The notes under the pieces were generated by a model. That model was not told where the DNA came from. It did no database searches and saw only the letters and a program-made list of their open reading frames with translations. From Theobroma cacao (lineage: Eukaryota > Streptophyta > Magnoliopsida > Malvales > Malvaceae), in assembly GCF_000208745.1 (NCBI RefSeq), contig NC_030859.1, forward strand, positions 19,544,772-19,608,771: DNA of 64,000 nucleotides, given 5' to 3'. Every line of letters starts with the position of its first letter. The first letter of the stretch is position 1. Positions 20,854-32,800 of this stretch are shown piece by piece. A program made the translations under genes and the position numbers.

Positions 20854-23800
20854 TGTCACGACCCGGAACCATCCTTGAGTCCGTGACAACCGTCGCGATG
20901 TCCCGATAGGCACTCATCCTCCGAATATCATATCGAGACGTCGCAAGGCTTTCGTATCAGTTTCTTATCTCCCCTGTGGTTAATCGTTGCCAAATGTTGT
21001 ATTTTTAGAGGCTTTTAAGCCTTTTTTCGATTTAAAAAAGTGGAAAAATAAATTTCACTTCACAGGGGCATTTTGGTCATTTTTCGTCAAAAATTTCAAA
21101 TTCGACCAAAATGTAGTACTTAAGCGAGAAATGGATATTTCGAAATTGAAATTTAATTTGAATGTCTAAAACGTGATTTAAAATGAAATTATAACCATTT
21201 AAATAAAATAAAAATATTCGACAAAATATTCTATTTTCTTACAAATTAATATTTATAGAGTATTTTGAAAATGATTTTTAGTAGCGTAAAAGTTAAATAT
21301 ATTTATAAAAACTATAATACGAAAAACCAAAGTATGAAATTTAATTTACAGTGCTACATGGGCCCACTAATGAACAAAAGTAGTAAATACACTAATGAAC
21401 AAAAGTAGTAAAGACAGTAAACCTACAGTTTTTAAAGTAGTATGGCCAACTATAATTCTCGACGATGTCTACTATCTACATGCTAACCCGACTTGAAATG
21501 ACAGGATAAAAAAAGGGTGAGATTATAAAATCTCAGTGAGTAAACAAACACCATCTAAATAATCTAAAGATGAGTAAAGGGAGACAATTAAAAATAATTC
21601 ATTTCAGCAAATTTTTCACAGCAGGAATATTCATTTCAACCAAATAATCAATATGGCTCGTGAATTTCTCAAAACTTGGCTCATGTCAAATCCTGTACTT
21701 AGGGACACCTGGACCAGAGGTATCCAACCGAGTCCGCCAAGGCTGTGAAAAATTTTATATAATCATAAAACTTGTTTTTATTTTAAAAAAAAAACAGCCG
21801 TTCCTTGGCGTTGACTGAGTTTCACTTCACTTGGTGGTTAACGTGAAGTCCACTCAAAAAGCCCACCTCAGGAGATACCCTACGCGCCTCTATGACTGAG
21901 GTGAGAATATAAAGGAATTTACCGTGCCCCTCTAATAGGCTGGTCCACGGAACCCCGCCACTGCAGTAGCTAATCTTTAATCCACCAATTGATGAAATTT
22001 CAATGGCATAGCATGGCAATTACATTACTAACCAATTTATCAAGGCAAAACAGACAGTTCATATTTTTCAACACAAGTATAAATTCAGCCAATCATGCCA
22101 ATTTATCACAAGCCATTTAATTCAAATCATAATTTACAATAAATCACATGGTCTCCAATTATTCAAATTTTCAAATCCAACATTTTATTTTCAAATCAAT
22201 TTATAAAAATTCAATTTATTTTATAATTCTATTTATTTTATAAATTTATATTTTTCTCATAAAACAAGAAATTCATCATTTAAAATAATTTTCACAAATC
22301 ACAAAATTGAATAAAAACTACTCTAGATAATTCAGACGATAATAGGTTTACTCACAGGTTTCAAAAGTTCAGATTTCGGGTGTACTTAGCTTAGTGATCC
22401 CTAAGCGTAATTTCCTTGCCTTTGTCAAAGGGCACACCACCTTGACACAGTATAAAATCAAGGAATTTACTACGTTGCCCTTAAATTGAAATAACTAATT
22501 TAGATCACTAATGCATGGTATGAAATGCAAAAGGTCTAAATTTTGCCTAAACACCGTATTGACCTATTTCGATCTTTTACCCGATAAATTGAAATACGCA
22601 TCCAATTTAGCTCCAATTGATCCCATTTCTTTTTCTAATGCTTCAAATCACCAATGTCCAGCCAAATAACCCAAAAATCAACAAAGCCACATTCATATTC
22701 CTTCTAGGAAAAATTTGGCCAAAATGGTGCATCATTGTCACAATTTTTCCTACTTGATTTTCTTTCCATAATTCATTAATTTCCATATCAAAAACCATGA
22801 TTTCATAATCAAATAACCTAAAATAACATCACATTCTTCCTCACCATTGACTTGAAAATTCAGCTAAGGCTAGGTAATGGGAAAAATGAATGTTTTTCTA
22901 CATATTTTGTTTACTAACATGCTAAACTAACACTAAACACTAACATATATCAAAATCAAATCAATCCAACAATTTTCTCTCTCTAGACCCATATGACCAG
23001 CCATGAAATCACCATGAAAACATGCAATTTAATCATGGAAAATAAGGAGAAATGCTTGGGAATAAGAAAACTCAAGCTTAATAGAAAAAATCTCACCTTT
23101 TTCACTTAATTTCCTTGAAAATTCACACTTTTTCTTTGATTTTCTCTCTCTAGGGTTTTGTTTTTGTTTTCTCTCTCTTCTTGCTGGTTTGGCCAGCCAT
23201 GGGGTGGAAGATGGGCTGATTTTTATGCCTTTTAAAAAAGAAAATAATAAATTAATAAAGACATGACACGTGGCATCATGTCATTGGCCTTTTTTTAAAA
23301 CTTTAAAAATTTTAATCCTTTTTATCTCCATCACACAATTAGTCAATGGTCAAAATGAGAATAAGGGAAGACCATGTGTTGGACAAATGTTCTGGTGGTG
23401 GAAAATTACTGGTTTGCCCCTAGGGTAGAAAAATTATCATTTTGCCCCTATGCTCTGAAAAATACCAAGAATAATTTTTTTTTTCACTTCTTAATCCTCA
23501 AATCATACTCTAATAAGTCAAATAGGGCCAAAAATCTTTACCAAAAATTCTCATTTTATCCTCAGGTGGCAAATGACCATTTTGCCTCTAGATAGTGAAA
23601 ATTCTGGTTTGACTCCAAATTGATCCTCGAACTCCAAATCACCATATTAAACCATTCTGGACTTTAATATTCTGAATTTCAGCTTAAATTCTCTATTTGA
23701 TCTAGTTCGAGGCTTAAATCAACTTTGTTGTACCTCTAGGTACAATACCGACTTTTGTAAATTTTTTTCGGGACTCTCCTAGCATGCAAACATGCTATCC

Positions 23801-24061
23801 ATCACATGTATGTCATGACAAGTATTTTATAAAGTCAGGCTTGACATCTTTTTCCCTACTTGGATCAACCATATGATCCTTCTTCATGTCTGATTTCGAC
23901 ATCCGGCTAAATATTAATATTTTAATATTATTTCATTAATAAAATATTATTTTATTCTAAAAATTTTATCTTGTCTCTTTGGTTCTCAAAGTTCCTTATT
24001 ATGCCTTAATTCGCATTCGACCAACTTTATTTATCACAATATCAAAATATGGGGCATTTCA
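20854..24061 (-). repeat. 5' LTR of A2 (long form)
   Basis: 3208 bases; on the plus strand TGTCACGACCCGG...GGGGCATTTCA. It includes the GAGATTATAAAATCTC site at 21522, the CCTCTAATAGGCTGGTCCACGG block near 21930, and the repeated GCAAAATGACCATTTTGCC motifs near 23380-23590. The short-form start (TGTCAAGCCTGAC on the minus strand) lies near 23851, preceded by a decayed polypurine run (AAGTAGGGAAAAAGA). Confidence 0.9.
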
Positions 24062-24066
24062 TTTGT
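24062..24066. repeat. Target-site duplication TTTGT (right) of element A2
   Basis: Matches 18287-18291 exactly. Confidence 0.9.
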
Positions 24067-25607
24067 AGGCAATGGAAACAACATCAATTTTTGGTCTGAG
24101 GAGTGGGCCGATGGAGTTACCCTTAAAAATATGTTCCCTAGAATCTACGTGTTGGCCACTAACAAAGAAAGGGAAGTCATTGAATTTTGTAGCTAGTTGG
24201 ACAACGAATGGAAATGGGAGATTCAACTGAAAGGAGGCTTTTTGGTTGGGAAGAGGAACAATGGCGTGAATTTATTCCATTTTTGAAGGGGTATCATTTG
24301 TGTGTTGAAATTGATGATTGTCTAGTGTGGAAAGGGACTCTAGGGGGAGAATTTTCTGTTAAAAGCTTCTGCAAGCAGACTTTAAACAGCTACAATAGCA
24401 ACGGGAGCCCATGGAAACATATTTGGACTAACCTAGCACCTTTCAAGATTGAAGTGCTTACGTGGCAGCTTATCCACAGAAGAGTGGCGACAAAAGATGA
24501 GCTAGTTAGAAGAGCCATGATCAATAGCAGTGCTGCCATGTGTCCACTATGCGACAAGGTCCGCAAAAAAATTAGTCACCTCTTTCTTGATTGCTATGAA
24601 TCTTGCAGATTATGGGTTAGCTGGTGTAGAGAATGGAATATAGTGTGGGTCTTCCCGCATGATATGGTTGCTTTCTTCTTGTCATGGAATAATGTCATCA
24701 ATAAATATGATGAAATTAGAATTTGGAAAATGTTTTATTATGTTTTAGTTTGGTCTATTTGGATGTTTAGGAATGAGATTGTTTTTCAAGGCCAAATATG
24801 AAACTTGAAGCAAATTTATATTGTTAGTAAGCTGCGAGTGAACACCTGGGCCAATGCTAAATGGCTTTTGGAGTATTGCAGGATCTTGAACACCTATGAG
24901 GCACCAACTGCTGGGACAATAATTAAAAGAAGGAAGAAGAATAGACTGGGTGTGGAATGGATATGTCCTACTGAAGAGACATGAAGTTCAACGTTGATGG
25001 AACAGCAAATGGTTATTCGGGGGAAGTCGGAATAAGGGAGTGAAGAGGAATTCAAAGGAAGAGATCATGGTGATGTTTTCAAAATCTTTAAGGGTGAGTG
25101 ACTCAAACACAGCCCGAGACCAAAGGGAGAGATGATGGTGATGTTTTCAAAATCTATAAGGGTGGGAGAGATGATGGTGATGTTTTCAAAATCTATAAGG
25201 GTGAATGATGGTGATGTTTTCAAAATCTATAAGGGTGAGTGACACAAACACAGCCCGAGATCAAAGGGAGAGATGATGGTGATGTTTGTGTATTTTAAAT
25301 TAAAACAAGGAAGGGTTGACCGAGTACTAAGTGGTAGTAATGACGAAGCTGAGATGGTTAACATTGAGTCCAAAATCTTTGTGTATTTTAGTAGTGATGC
25401 AGTATGAGCTCTTCATCATTGTATAGCTGTAACTTAAAGCTAGCTTTTCTGTTATAATAACTGTCTCTAGCCTTTTACTTCTTGCACTTTTGGATGCTGG
25501 GTCATGTGAAGCAATGCCTATCCCTAATGTAGAGGCATATGACCCCATCTGTATATGATGGGGAAGAATTCCATTTCTCCCCTCTTTTGAATATAATATC
25601 ATCTTTC
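24067..25607 (+). pseudogene. LINE, 3' part: zf-RVT domain and RNase H start
   Basis: Resumes the LINE cut at 18286. 24067-24190 reads GNGNNINFWSEEWADGVTL, the usual segment before zf-RVT. The longest open part, 24208-24801 (197 residues), holds the zf-RVT domain: FSVKSFCKQTLN, WKHIWTNLAPFKIEVLTWQL, RRVATKDELVRRAM, then CPLCDKVRKKISHLFLDC, a CX2C...H...C zinc-binding set, and SIWMFRNEIVF. Around 24982-25050 KFNVDGTANGYSG marks the start of an RNase H domain, then it stops and is replaced by a tandem repeat (25060-25290). These domains would serve target-primed reverse transcription. This copy is dead. Confidence 0.88.
25060..25290. repeat. Degenerate tandem repeat inside the LINE
   Basis: Five copies of a TGGTGATGTTTTCAAAATCT core at about 25068, 25137, 25176, 25208 and 25277. 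Two copies carry a longer tail with ACAAACACAGCCCGAGA. The spacing alternates between about 30-40 and 70 bases, so both a short and a long unit are present. Confidence 0.8.
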
Positions 25608-25619
25608 AAAAAAAAAAAA
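25608..25619 (+). other. Poly-A tail of the LINE at 17363-25619
   Basis: Twelve adenines after TATAATATCATCTTTC end the LINE and confirm its plus sense. Confidence 0.75.
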
Positions 25620-26317
25620 TTGGACTTATATAATTGACCATCTAGTAGATAAATGTTGATGAAAATTATGAATGAAGTTTTAAAAATTCAATTATTAACA
25701 TTTATATCTTGTGTATTAATTTTGTAGAAAATTATGCAGAAACTATTAATAAATTAAATTACCAAAATAGTTTAACTTCTCACTTTCTTCTTTTCTTATT
25801 GATAAGTTGATTGCCACTTACTCTTCTCTTCAGGATCAACTACTACTAGTGTTTCTTTTTAAAATTGAGATTTGTTAAGTGAGGAATGAAAAGAAAAGTT
25901 ATAATTTGATTAAAACGTTTCTTTATACAGCTATTTGCAATTATAAAGACATAGACATACATATATATATATATATATATATAATATGAATGCATGTATT
26001 GTAATGTTTATGATAGAAGTACCACAATAGGTTGAATCAATGTTTATTATAATGTTTTAATTTTCCACTAACATCAATGCAAGTAAAGGCTTTGAGTTGA
26101 ACTCCAAACCTGTTAGGCAGCACCATTAGTAGTAATTGGCAGCAACCAATATACCATTTATCAATGTAGCTAAAGCAATCAAGCCGAACTTCTTTTAATC
26201 CTGCTGATTAAATCAAATAAACAAAATCCTAAAGGAATAAATATAGTGTTACAGCTAGCTCAAAACACATTATGAAATTCCTCTGCAGCACCTTATGAAA
26301 TATAGTTGTCACCTATT
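25620..26317. other. AT-rich spacer with an (AT)n microsatellite
   Basis: AT-rich DNA with an (AT)n run at 25958-25984. On the minus strand near 26200-26140 a short stretch reads KKFGLIALATLINGILVAANYY, which could be a membrane segment of a decayed gene. I cannot assign it. Confidence 0.4.
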
Positions 26318-26560
26318 TCAGGTTCTTGATAATTTGATGTATCCTCTTCCTACAGAAATATTAAGATAACATGTAACTAAATCCCCATTTGGAATCGTAA
26401 ACCTAACAGGGGAAAGGCAAACTCCAAATGAAATTGACACATGTCTACTTATGCCCAAACAAGTAACTGGTAACAAGCTCCCCATCAGAAACGCCATACA
26501 CACTGGCCTGAAAAATGAAGCTTGCATAAAACAAAGTGAACATAACCCCATCTTCTCCAG
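26318..26560 (-). pseudogene. Unassigned exon-like fragment
   Basis: One minus-strand frame reads EDGVMFTLFYASFIFQASVYGVSDGELVTSYLFGHK and then stops. It has an exon-like look, with a TTTTTCAG acceptor-like site before GCCAGTGTG, and is membrane-like. I do not recognise the family. It is cut on its upstream side by a LINE tail. A competing frame is open to 26605 (95 residues) but looks less protein-like. Confidence 0.3.
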
Positions 26561-26884
26561 ATGTTCGGCTGACTTGGTTCTTCTGCTGATCGGTTTGCAG
26601 TTCACCTTGTTGTTTCTTGTTATTTCTGTTCTTCTGTTTTGCTGCCCTCGGGTCTGATTGTGGTTGGTTTTCTCATTGTTTTCCTTTTCTGCTTGTTGTT
26701 TTTTGTGACGCTGCTATTCTGTTTGGCTTCGCTATGTCTGTGTGCTGCAGTTATTTCTGTCTTGTTTGTGGTTGTTGTCTAGGAGCCATACTCTTTGTAG
26801 CCTTTTGATGCTTCTCCGTGGAGTTCATACCATTTTCTGCGTGACTTTATGTATTAATATGCTTCTTTGCTATTAAAAAAAAAA
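26561..26884 (+). mobile_element. 5'-truncated LINE, 3' untranslated end with poly-A
   Basis: Thymine-rich, TGTTGTTT/TTGTGGTTG-type sequence passing through TTTGATGCTTCTCCG to TATTAATATGCTTCTTTGCTATT and a poly-A run at 26874-26884. This is the usual look of plant LINE 3' ends. No coding part is retained. The left border is approximate. Confidence 0.55.
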
Positions 26885-27414
26885 GCCTCTAATCTTTTAA
26901 AAGTTGTGTAACTTTTATATTTTGTTAATTTTTTCATCTATATGTACAATCGAATTAGTATAATATTTTTGTGCATAAAGCACTAAATTTCTTTAATTTT
27001 ATTTTTTCATTAATATAAAAGCAACTACACTTGGCATCCTATGAACAAAAAATGGTGAATAATTAGTGTCAGCATACATTTGTTATTATATAAAACTAAA
27101 TCCAAAATGTCAAAAATAAAAAAAAATTAAGCGTAAGACTAAATTGCACGTAATTACAAATTTTTTAATAGAAATTAAATCATTCACGTGTGATTGATAT
27201 GATAAGAAATTATTAACACGTCACCCTCAAGATTTTCCAGGAAAGCTTGATAGTAATACAGTTGTAAGCTCAATTCCTTGCAATAAACCGATCACAACTA
27301 ATATACAAGAAACTGCAAACAATAGAAAAGCTGGAACCCTTATTAGCTTGACACATTTCCACAGAAAAACATTAACTTCTCTCAAGATCTCTTGGACGTT
27401 CTAATCATTATAGT
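26885..27414. other. AT-rich spacer downstream of the ankyrin pseudogene
   Basis: No coding or RNA feature recognised. It would include the 3' flank of the minus-strand ankyrin gene. Confidence 0.4.
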
Positions 27415-28032
27415 CTAAAATGTGGGTTTATCTGGCTGAAGGATGTGTGAACCAAAAGTTGATCGGAATATGTCATGAAGAAGATGATACTGAAGCAAAA
27501 CAAATAAAGCAGCCGGTAGGAATGACAATGCAGAAGCCAGAACAGGAACCCACTTCAATTTACCTAATTGGCAATAATCTAGAAAGTAGATTGCGCTAAA
27601 AGATACCATCAAGGCCATCATGGAGACTAGGAGTGCTGTGAGTCCAGCTGCTAATTTCAAGGGTAATCAAACCAGAAAATCCTACTCGGCTTAACGTGAA
27701 GTGAGGATGGACAAGAACATCAGTGTCGAGATAATGGAAGAGCACATTGCAACGCTATCTGACACAGCAAACACGTGAAATATGGTTTTGGTTATGTCTC
27801 TAGGAGTTCCATTCTCCCCATTAGTACCGCCTGGTACGCTGGAAGCTGTCGTGAATACAACTGCGGTAATAAGTGTTGCCACAATCATGCCTGATTGAGC
27901 AGTGCTCTTCATCCATTCTTCTCCGGCTTTCCGCAATTCTTCATGCTCCTTGGTGAATAGCTCTCGAGGTGTTAATTTATATTTTGAATTTCTCTTTTCT
28001 CTTTCGGATGGTTATGTCAAATTTTCCACCTC
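27415..28032 (-). pseudogene. Ankyrin-PGG pseudogene, last exon (PGG domain)
   Basis: Begins after a TCTTATAG acceptor with EVENLT, then a TAA stop (28014-28012) where relatives carry a sense codon, then TPRELFTKEHEELRKAGEEWMKSTAQSGMIVATLITAVVFTTASSVPGG (about 27975-27815), the defining PGG segment with its first membrane helix. FLSILTSR is followed by three stops within nine codons (27693-27691, 27684-27682, 27669-27667). The frame then continues LKLAAGLTALLVSMMALMVSFSAIYF and FLPAALFVLLQYHLLHDIF, two further membrane helices, to a natural stop at 27415. The frame is otherwise kept throughout, so the damage is point mutation. Confidence 0.88.
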
Positions 28033-28190
28033 CTATAAGACCATTCAATTTGAAACGGTGAAAGCACTTTCCAGTTTATAACCATACAAAATCAGGATCG
28101 GCAATCCTTTCACACTGAAAGCTTTCAAGGTATATGAAAAAACGAGGTTATTTGAGATTGTAAATATTTAGAGAAATTGGAAATGCTCAC

Positions 28191-28645
28191 CTTAAACCAT
28201 AATAGCTCCCGTTGCATTTGAAGAGCTGCACCTGATACAATACTGAGCCGATCCAAGGATGGTAGTTTTGCTGCTAAATGTAGCATTATATAGAAAATAC
28301 TAGTATTCTCTTGGTCTGAGTAATCAACTCTGTACAGCATTATCAGGTCCTTTTGTAAGCCCAAATTATGAATGTGATTGAAGATACTAGCATGGCGGTG
28401 CAAAACAGCAATGTGAAATATGCTTTTGTTCTTTTCATCCTTTCTGAAGATTAAATCAGGAAAAGAGCCGATAAGCACAGCCAAGAATTTATGATTCCCC
28501 AATCTTGCTGCCTCAAACAATAATTCAGAAGCGTGATCGATTGTTTCTTTAAAGGATTTGCGTTCGTCTGATGACATTGTGTCGCAAAGGAGTTTCGGTA
28601 GTTCGATGGCTTTGTTCTGCGTAGAGATTGTATTGGTCCCAAAAC
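28191..28645 (-). pseudogene. Ankyrin-PGG pseudogene, penultimate exon
   Basis: An open 455-base exon between an ATCCCAG acceptor (28646-28652) and a donor, AAG/GTGAGC, at 28190. It encodes FKETIDHASELLFEAARLGNHKFLAVLIGSFPDLIF, KNKSIFHIAVLHRHASIFNHI, then MLHLAAKLPSLDRLSIVSGAALQMQRELLWFK. The HLAAK...R.. IVSGAALQMQRELLWFKEV phrase is typical of the segment just before the PGG domain in this family. No stop lies in the exon. Confidence 0.88.
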
Positions 28646-29874
28646 CTGGGATTAGACAAAAGAAAACATAAAATTCTTTGGAAGGACAACTGAAAACAGT
28701 ATTAATATACTAATAGCTGCATTCAAAATTTTAATCTAATTACATGTATATGTATCTCTTAATTAAAGAATTGGATTTCAATCTTCTTTCCTCAAAATAA
28801 TAATAATAATAATAAAAGTTAAACTAATAGTTGCATAAGATTACTAGGCAAAAATTAAAAGAAAAATTCTTATAAAATTAATGTCTCATAGTTTTCAATG
28901 TAAAAAAGTAAAACAAATTGTCATGAAAAATAATTTTTTAATATTATAAAAGTGAGAAAATTAAGTATTTAAAAGATGACATAATTTTGAAACATTCAAT
29001 GAAAAGGACAAAAAAAGATAATAATATTTATCTATATTTAATTGATAATGGTGGAAAGATATATGTCTTAATGAGGTAAAAAGTCGATATTCAAATTAAC
29101 AATGTCATTTTGAAGCTTTTAGGTCACACTGTCTTATTATTTTGAAAGAAATAAAAGGTTGATATTAAACCTGATACCATTTTGGAACCTTATTATTTTG
29201 AAAGAAATAAAAAGTAAGTATTATTTTTACCTCATTAATGAGGTGTGAGGATTTGGTGGCCTAGCAATACACTGTCAGTATATTAAATATTAATCCAAAT
29301 TTAATTAACCAAACAGGGATATTTCAGCATTGTTAGTTGTTGGAACTCTCCTAGGGTCACACGTCAGGCCCGCAAGCTTGCTTGACTCTCGTCAAGGTTT
29401 GGATAAAATTTTTTAAGTTTAATTGGATTGTGAACGTCTTATATTGATGAAAATGATAATTAATTAAAATTTAATTTTAATTTTAATATTAATATAAAAA
29501 TATTTTTTAATATTTTGATAATATAATTATCTTAATGAGTGATCCGAAACAAGCTTGGATCTAAGTTTTTAAAATCTTAATCAGGTCCAACTTGATTCAT
29601 GAACACTTTTACTCCTTATTCCTTTAAAAATAACAATTTCATTATTAAAAACAATCGAATTTATAGCATAATATATGTACTTTACATATAAAAATAACGA
29701 GTTCATTGTATGAATATCTCTAAACTTACTTTACAAGCCAATTGTGCAAGGGAGGCAACAACCGAGGTTAAGTTAACTCCCACAACATATCGAACTTTAA
29801 GATAAGCATATGATCCAAAACTAATTGATAATATATACTGAAAGAACTCTTTTAATTAAATGTAACATTTCTAG
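28646..29874 (-). other. Intron remnant left of B1
   Basis: AT-rich intron sequence of the ankyrin pseudogene with an (AAT)n run at 28793-28816. Nothing else recognised. It continues beyond B1 from 42773. Confidence 0.55.
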
Positions 29875-29879
29875 TTACT
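29875..29879. repeat. Target-site duplication TTACT (left) of element B1
   Basis: TTACT just before TGTAATGATAGC at 29880, repeated at 42768-42772. Confidence 0.9.
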
Positions 29880-32800
29880 TGTAATGATAGCTCCTCGGTC
29901 GCTACCGGCGTCCGGGACTAGGGATAGAACCCGCCTAATCCTGAATAAGCCTTCACAGATAACAATTATCAAACTATCACACCACAAATATCATTTATCA
30001 ACTACCATACATCCATTGGAAAGTCTCATGATCATCACCATTTTATTAACAACAAATATTCTATTTACATTATATCCCATCATCATATAAATATGCCTAC
30101 ATTATACACAAGGTTTTGTTTCCAAAACTGAATATACTATAACTGACCCGACCTCTAACAGCGGAGTGACTCGAAATAGGTTGCTAGGAGATGCCTTACC
30201 TACATCACAATGGACCATAATGCCGATGAATAGCTCGCTAGCTTATCACTATTTGTAAAAGAGAAATGAGGGGATGAGTCTCACAAACTCAGTGATCATT
30301 GGCTCCGTGAGTAGGGAATAGATGGAAAACAAGCATAAAGCAGATAAATTTGAATGATAAAACCAAGTAAGAATAATAACCTTGGAATAAAAATCAAATC
30401 ACAAATAGGGGGTTTGTGCCTTGTAAACATGATATCGTAAAATCATCATGCAATATTTCACTTGGCAAAACGATGTCGAAATCACATGTAGCAAAACAAA
30501 GTTCAATCATAGAAATCATCACTTTTTATCAAAGTACGAGAAATGTTATAAAAGTATGCACGCTCCCAGAATGTGTGGCATGAAAACAAATCAAATTATA
30601 AAGCCAAATAAACCAATTCATGATCGTTACATAAGCGCTAAAAGCTTTTATTCAAATAAAGGGAGCTGTAGAGAAAATATTAACTCTCCACCATGCAAAA
30701 GAGTACGCATCGAAAAAATGAAAAACTACAAGGCTCTCAAGTAGGAAAACATAGTATTAACACGTGGACCCACTTCCACGTAATAATATCCGAGAGCATC
30801 GCTTCCACCAGATTCCCACATGCCATGGCAGTCTCAACTATGTTGGCCAACATCGGAGAAATCAAGCGGTCGCAACCACGCAATAGTTGGTGGCCTAGCC
30901 ATACATACATATATCACAGGCCCTGGCCCTTGCCACGCCTAACTGCCCGTTAGTGACCCAAAAGTTCTCTAGCTAGAGCTAACTCGTGCACGAGGATGAC
31001 ACTTAACCAAAGTGACATCCGGCCTACTCTTGGCGCTATCGGTTTGTCAAAACCATTTTCAAAACCAAATCAAGCTTTTCGAGGCTTTTTCTTGTAAAAC
31101 GTTTGAAATCCAAGTTCAATAATCCTTCAAATTTCTTTTCACATTTAAATGGCATGGTGTAAACTCGTGTACAAAAATCAAAATAAAATCGATGCTCAAA
31201 TATGGCATTTTAAATCATTTTAACGAAGGCATTTAACTATGCATATCACACAAAAATACAAGGCATGAATTTTGATGCAAACAATGTGAAAAGGCTTGTT
31301 TCCTGGTTCTAAAACACTTTACATATATAGTCTATCTAGATATATATAAACCAACTTTCAAATCAACTCGCATTACAAAATACCTAGGATTGTACCAGCT
31401 CATGCTTTCCAAAATTTCACGTTTAAAATAAATCATGCGTGTATGTATGTATATATATATATATATAAGTACGAAAATTTTAAAATAGGCAACCCCTATT
31501 CACCTTACAATAGCAAGATGCTTCATCGCTATTGATTTGAGTGCGTATCTAGCTAACTATACTTGCCGTTCACTCGTTACCTTAGTCGTCACACCACCAC
31601 GACAAACTTTCCTCATCTATGCACGTTCTAGCAACAATTCAAACTCAGTATATTTAATTACATATGTGTACGGGCAGCACTTCAATCAATTAATCCTTAA
31701 TATAATTTCACATTTTTCATCCTCATCCTTCATAATAATTTAACATGCAATCCACATACATGCATCTATTTCTTTCAAATCTTAGGAGACCTTTGTTGCC
31801 TTAAATAATTTAATAAAAAGGTTCAACCGATTGAGTCAAATAAAATGACCATATTCATAATTTCTTGCCTCTCAAATAAAACTCCCAGCTCCTTAACTCT
31901 ATTGTGGAGCCTTAACTCTCCAGAGATCACTATCTACAAGCTTGGGTTGAAAAAGAAACGAACACGCAACACGCTTCTCCAAATTGAGTTTACTATTTAC
32001 TACACAATCAAAACAAAGAGATTCAACCGTTTATTCTCAACTATAATAACTTAAAACTAAAGCTCTTACCTTCACCATGAATTCCCTAACTCCAATATCA
32101 ATGTTAAGGAGCTCAAATTTCTTGGAAGGAAGCTTTAAATATATGGGAGTTTTAAGAAAAATGATGATAGATCTCTTTTTCCTCAAAAATGATGGTATAC
32201 CCAACGCTGGCCAGCTACTTGTTTGCATTCCTTCCTTTTTGAATCGAGTTCTTTGTGGAGGATTTTGAGAAGCTAGGGTTTTCACTTAGAAGGGAAAAAG
32301 AATTAGAAAAAGTCTTGCAAAAAAATATTTCCCTTTCTTGCCGTAAATACCAATAAAGTCAAGATAAGCATGGACTTTTTGCATGCCAGGTGGCAGCCAA
32401 TATGGGCAGCTTGTAATCCCTATGAGCCAAGTGGCAGCCAATATGGGCTGCTGGTAATCCCCAAGAAGCATGAAAAAAAGATGCAACCTTTTTCATGAAA
32501 AAAAAATGCCGTTGGTTCCTAGGTGGTACAATTTCTCTTTTTTTGACTTTTCCTTCATCTTTATCTTTTCTTTTCTCTCCACATTTTCTTCATTTTTCAC
32601 ATGTGGCTAAGTACAAAAGTAAGAAAAATCTTCCTTCATTGGCCGGTCATGTGACAAGAAGATGAAAGAGTCAAACAAAGAAAGTAAAAGCTTTTTCTTC
32701 CTTGACTTTTCTTTTTTCCGTATTTGCTTTTCTTTTCTCCTCATTTTCTTTGTCATGGATGGCTTGTCCATGACTTCATAACTTTTGACTTGTCTTCTCC

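Larger units (their letters stand above)
18292..24061 (-). mobile_element. A2: family-A Gypsy element with gag, pol deleted
   Basis: A minus-strand element bounded by TSD TTTGT. In its own sense it has a complete 5' LTR (24061 to 20854), a tRNA-iMet primer site (20846-20835), a gag with three stops (20685 to 19537), a short gag-protease linker remnant, non-coding DNA homologous to A1's internal region, and only the last ~325 bases of the 3' LTR (18616 to 18292). Protease, reverse transcriptase, integrase, the polypurine tract and most of the 3' LTR are missing. It sits inside the LINE at 17363-25619. It shows what a gag-bearing member of the A1 family looks like. Confidence 0.9.

Noticed and set aside
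30448..30953. Overlapping frames of 86-98 codons, repeated near 38297-38823
   Set aside because: They sit in the B1 LTRs in antisense to the element; repetition is due to the LTR pair.
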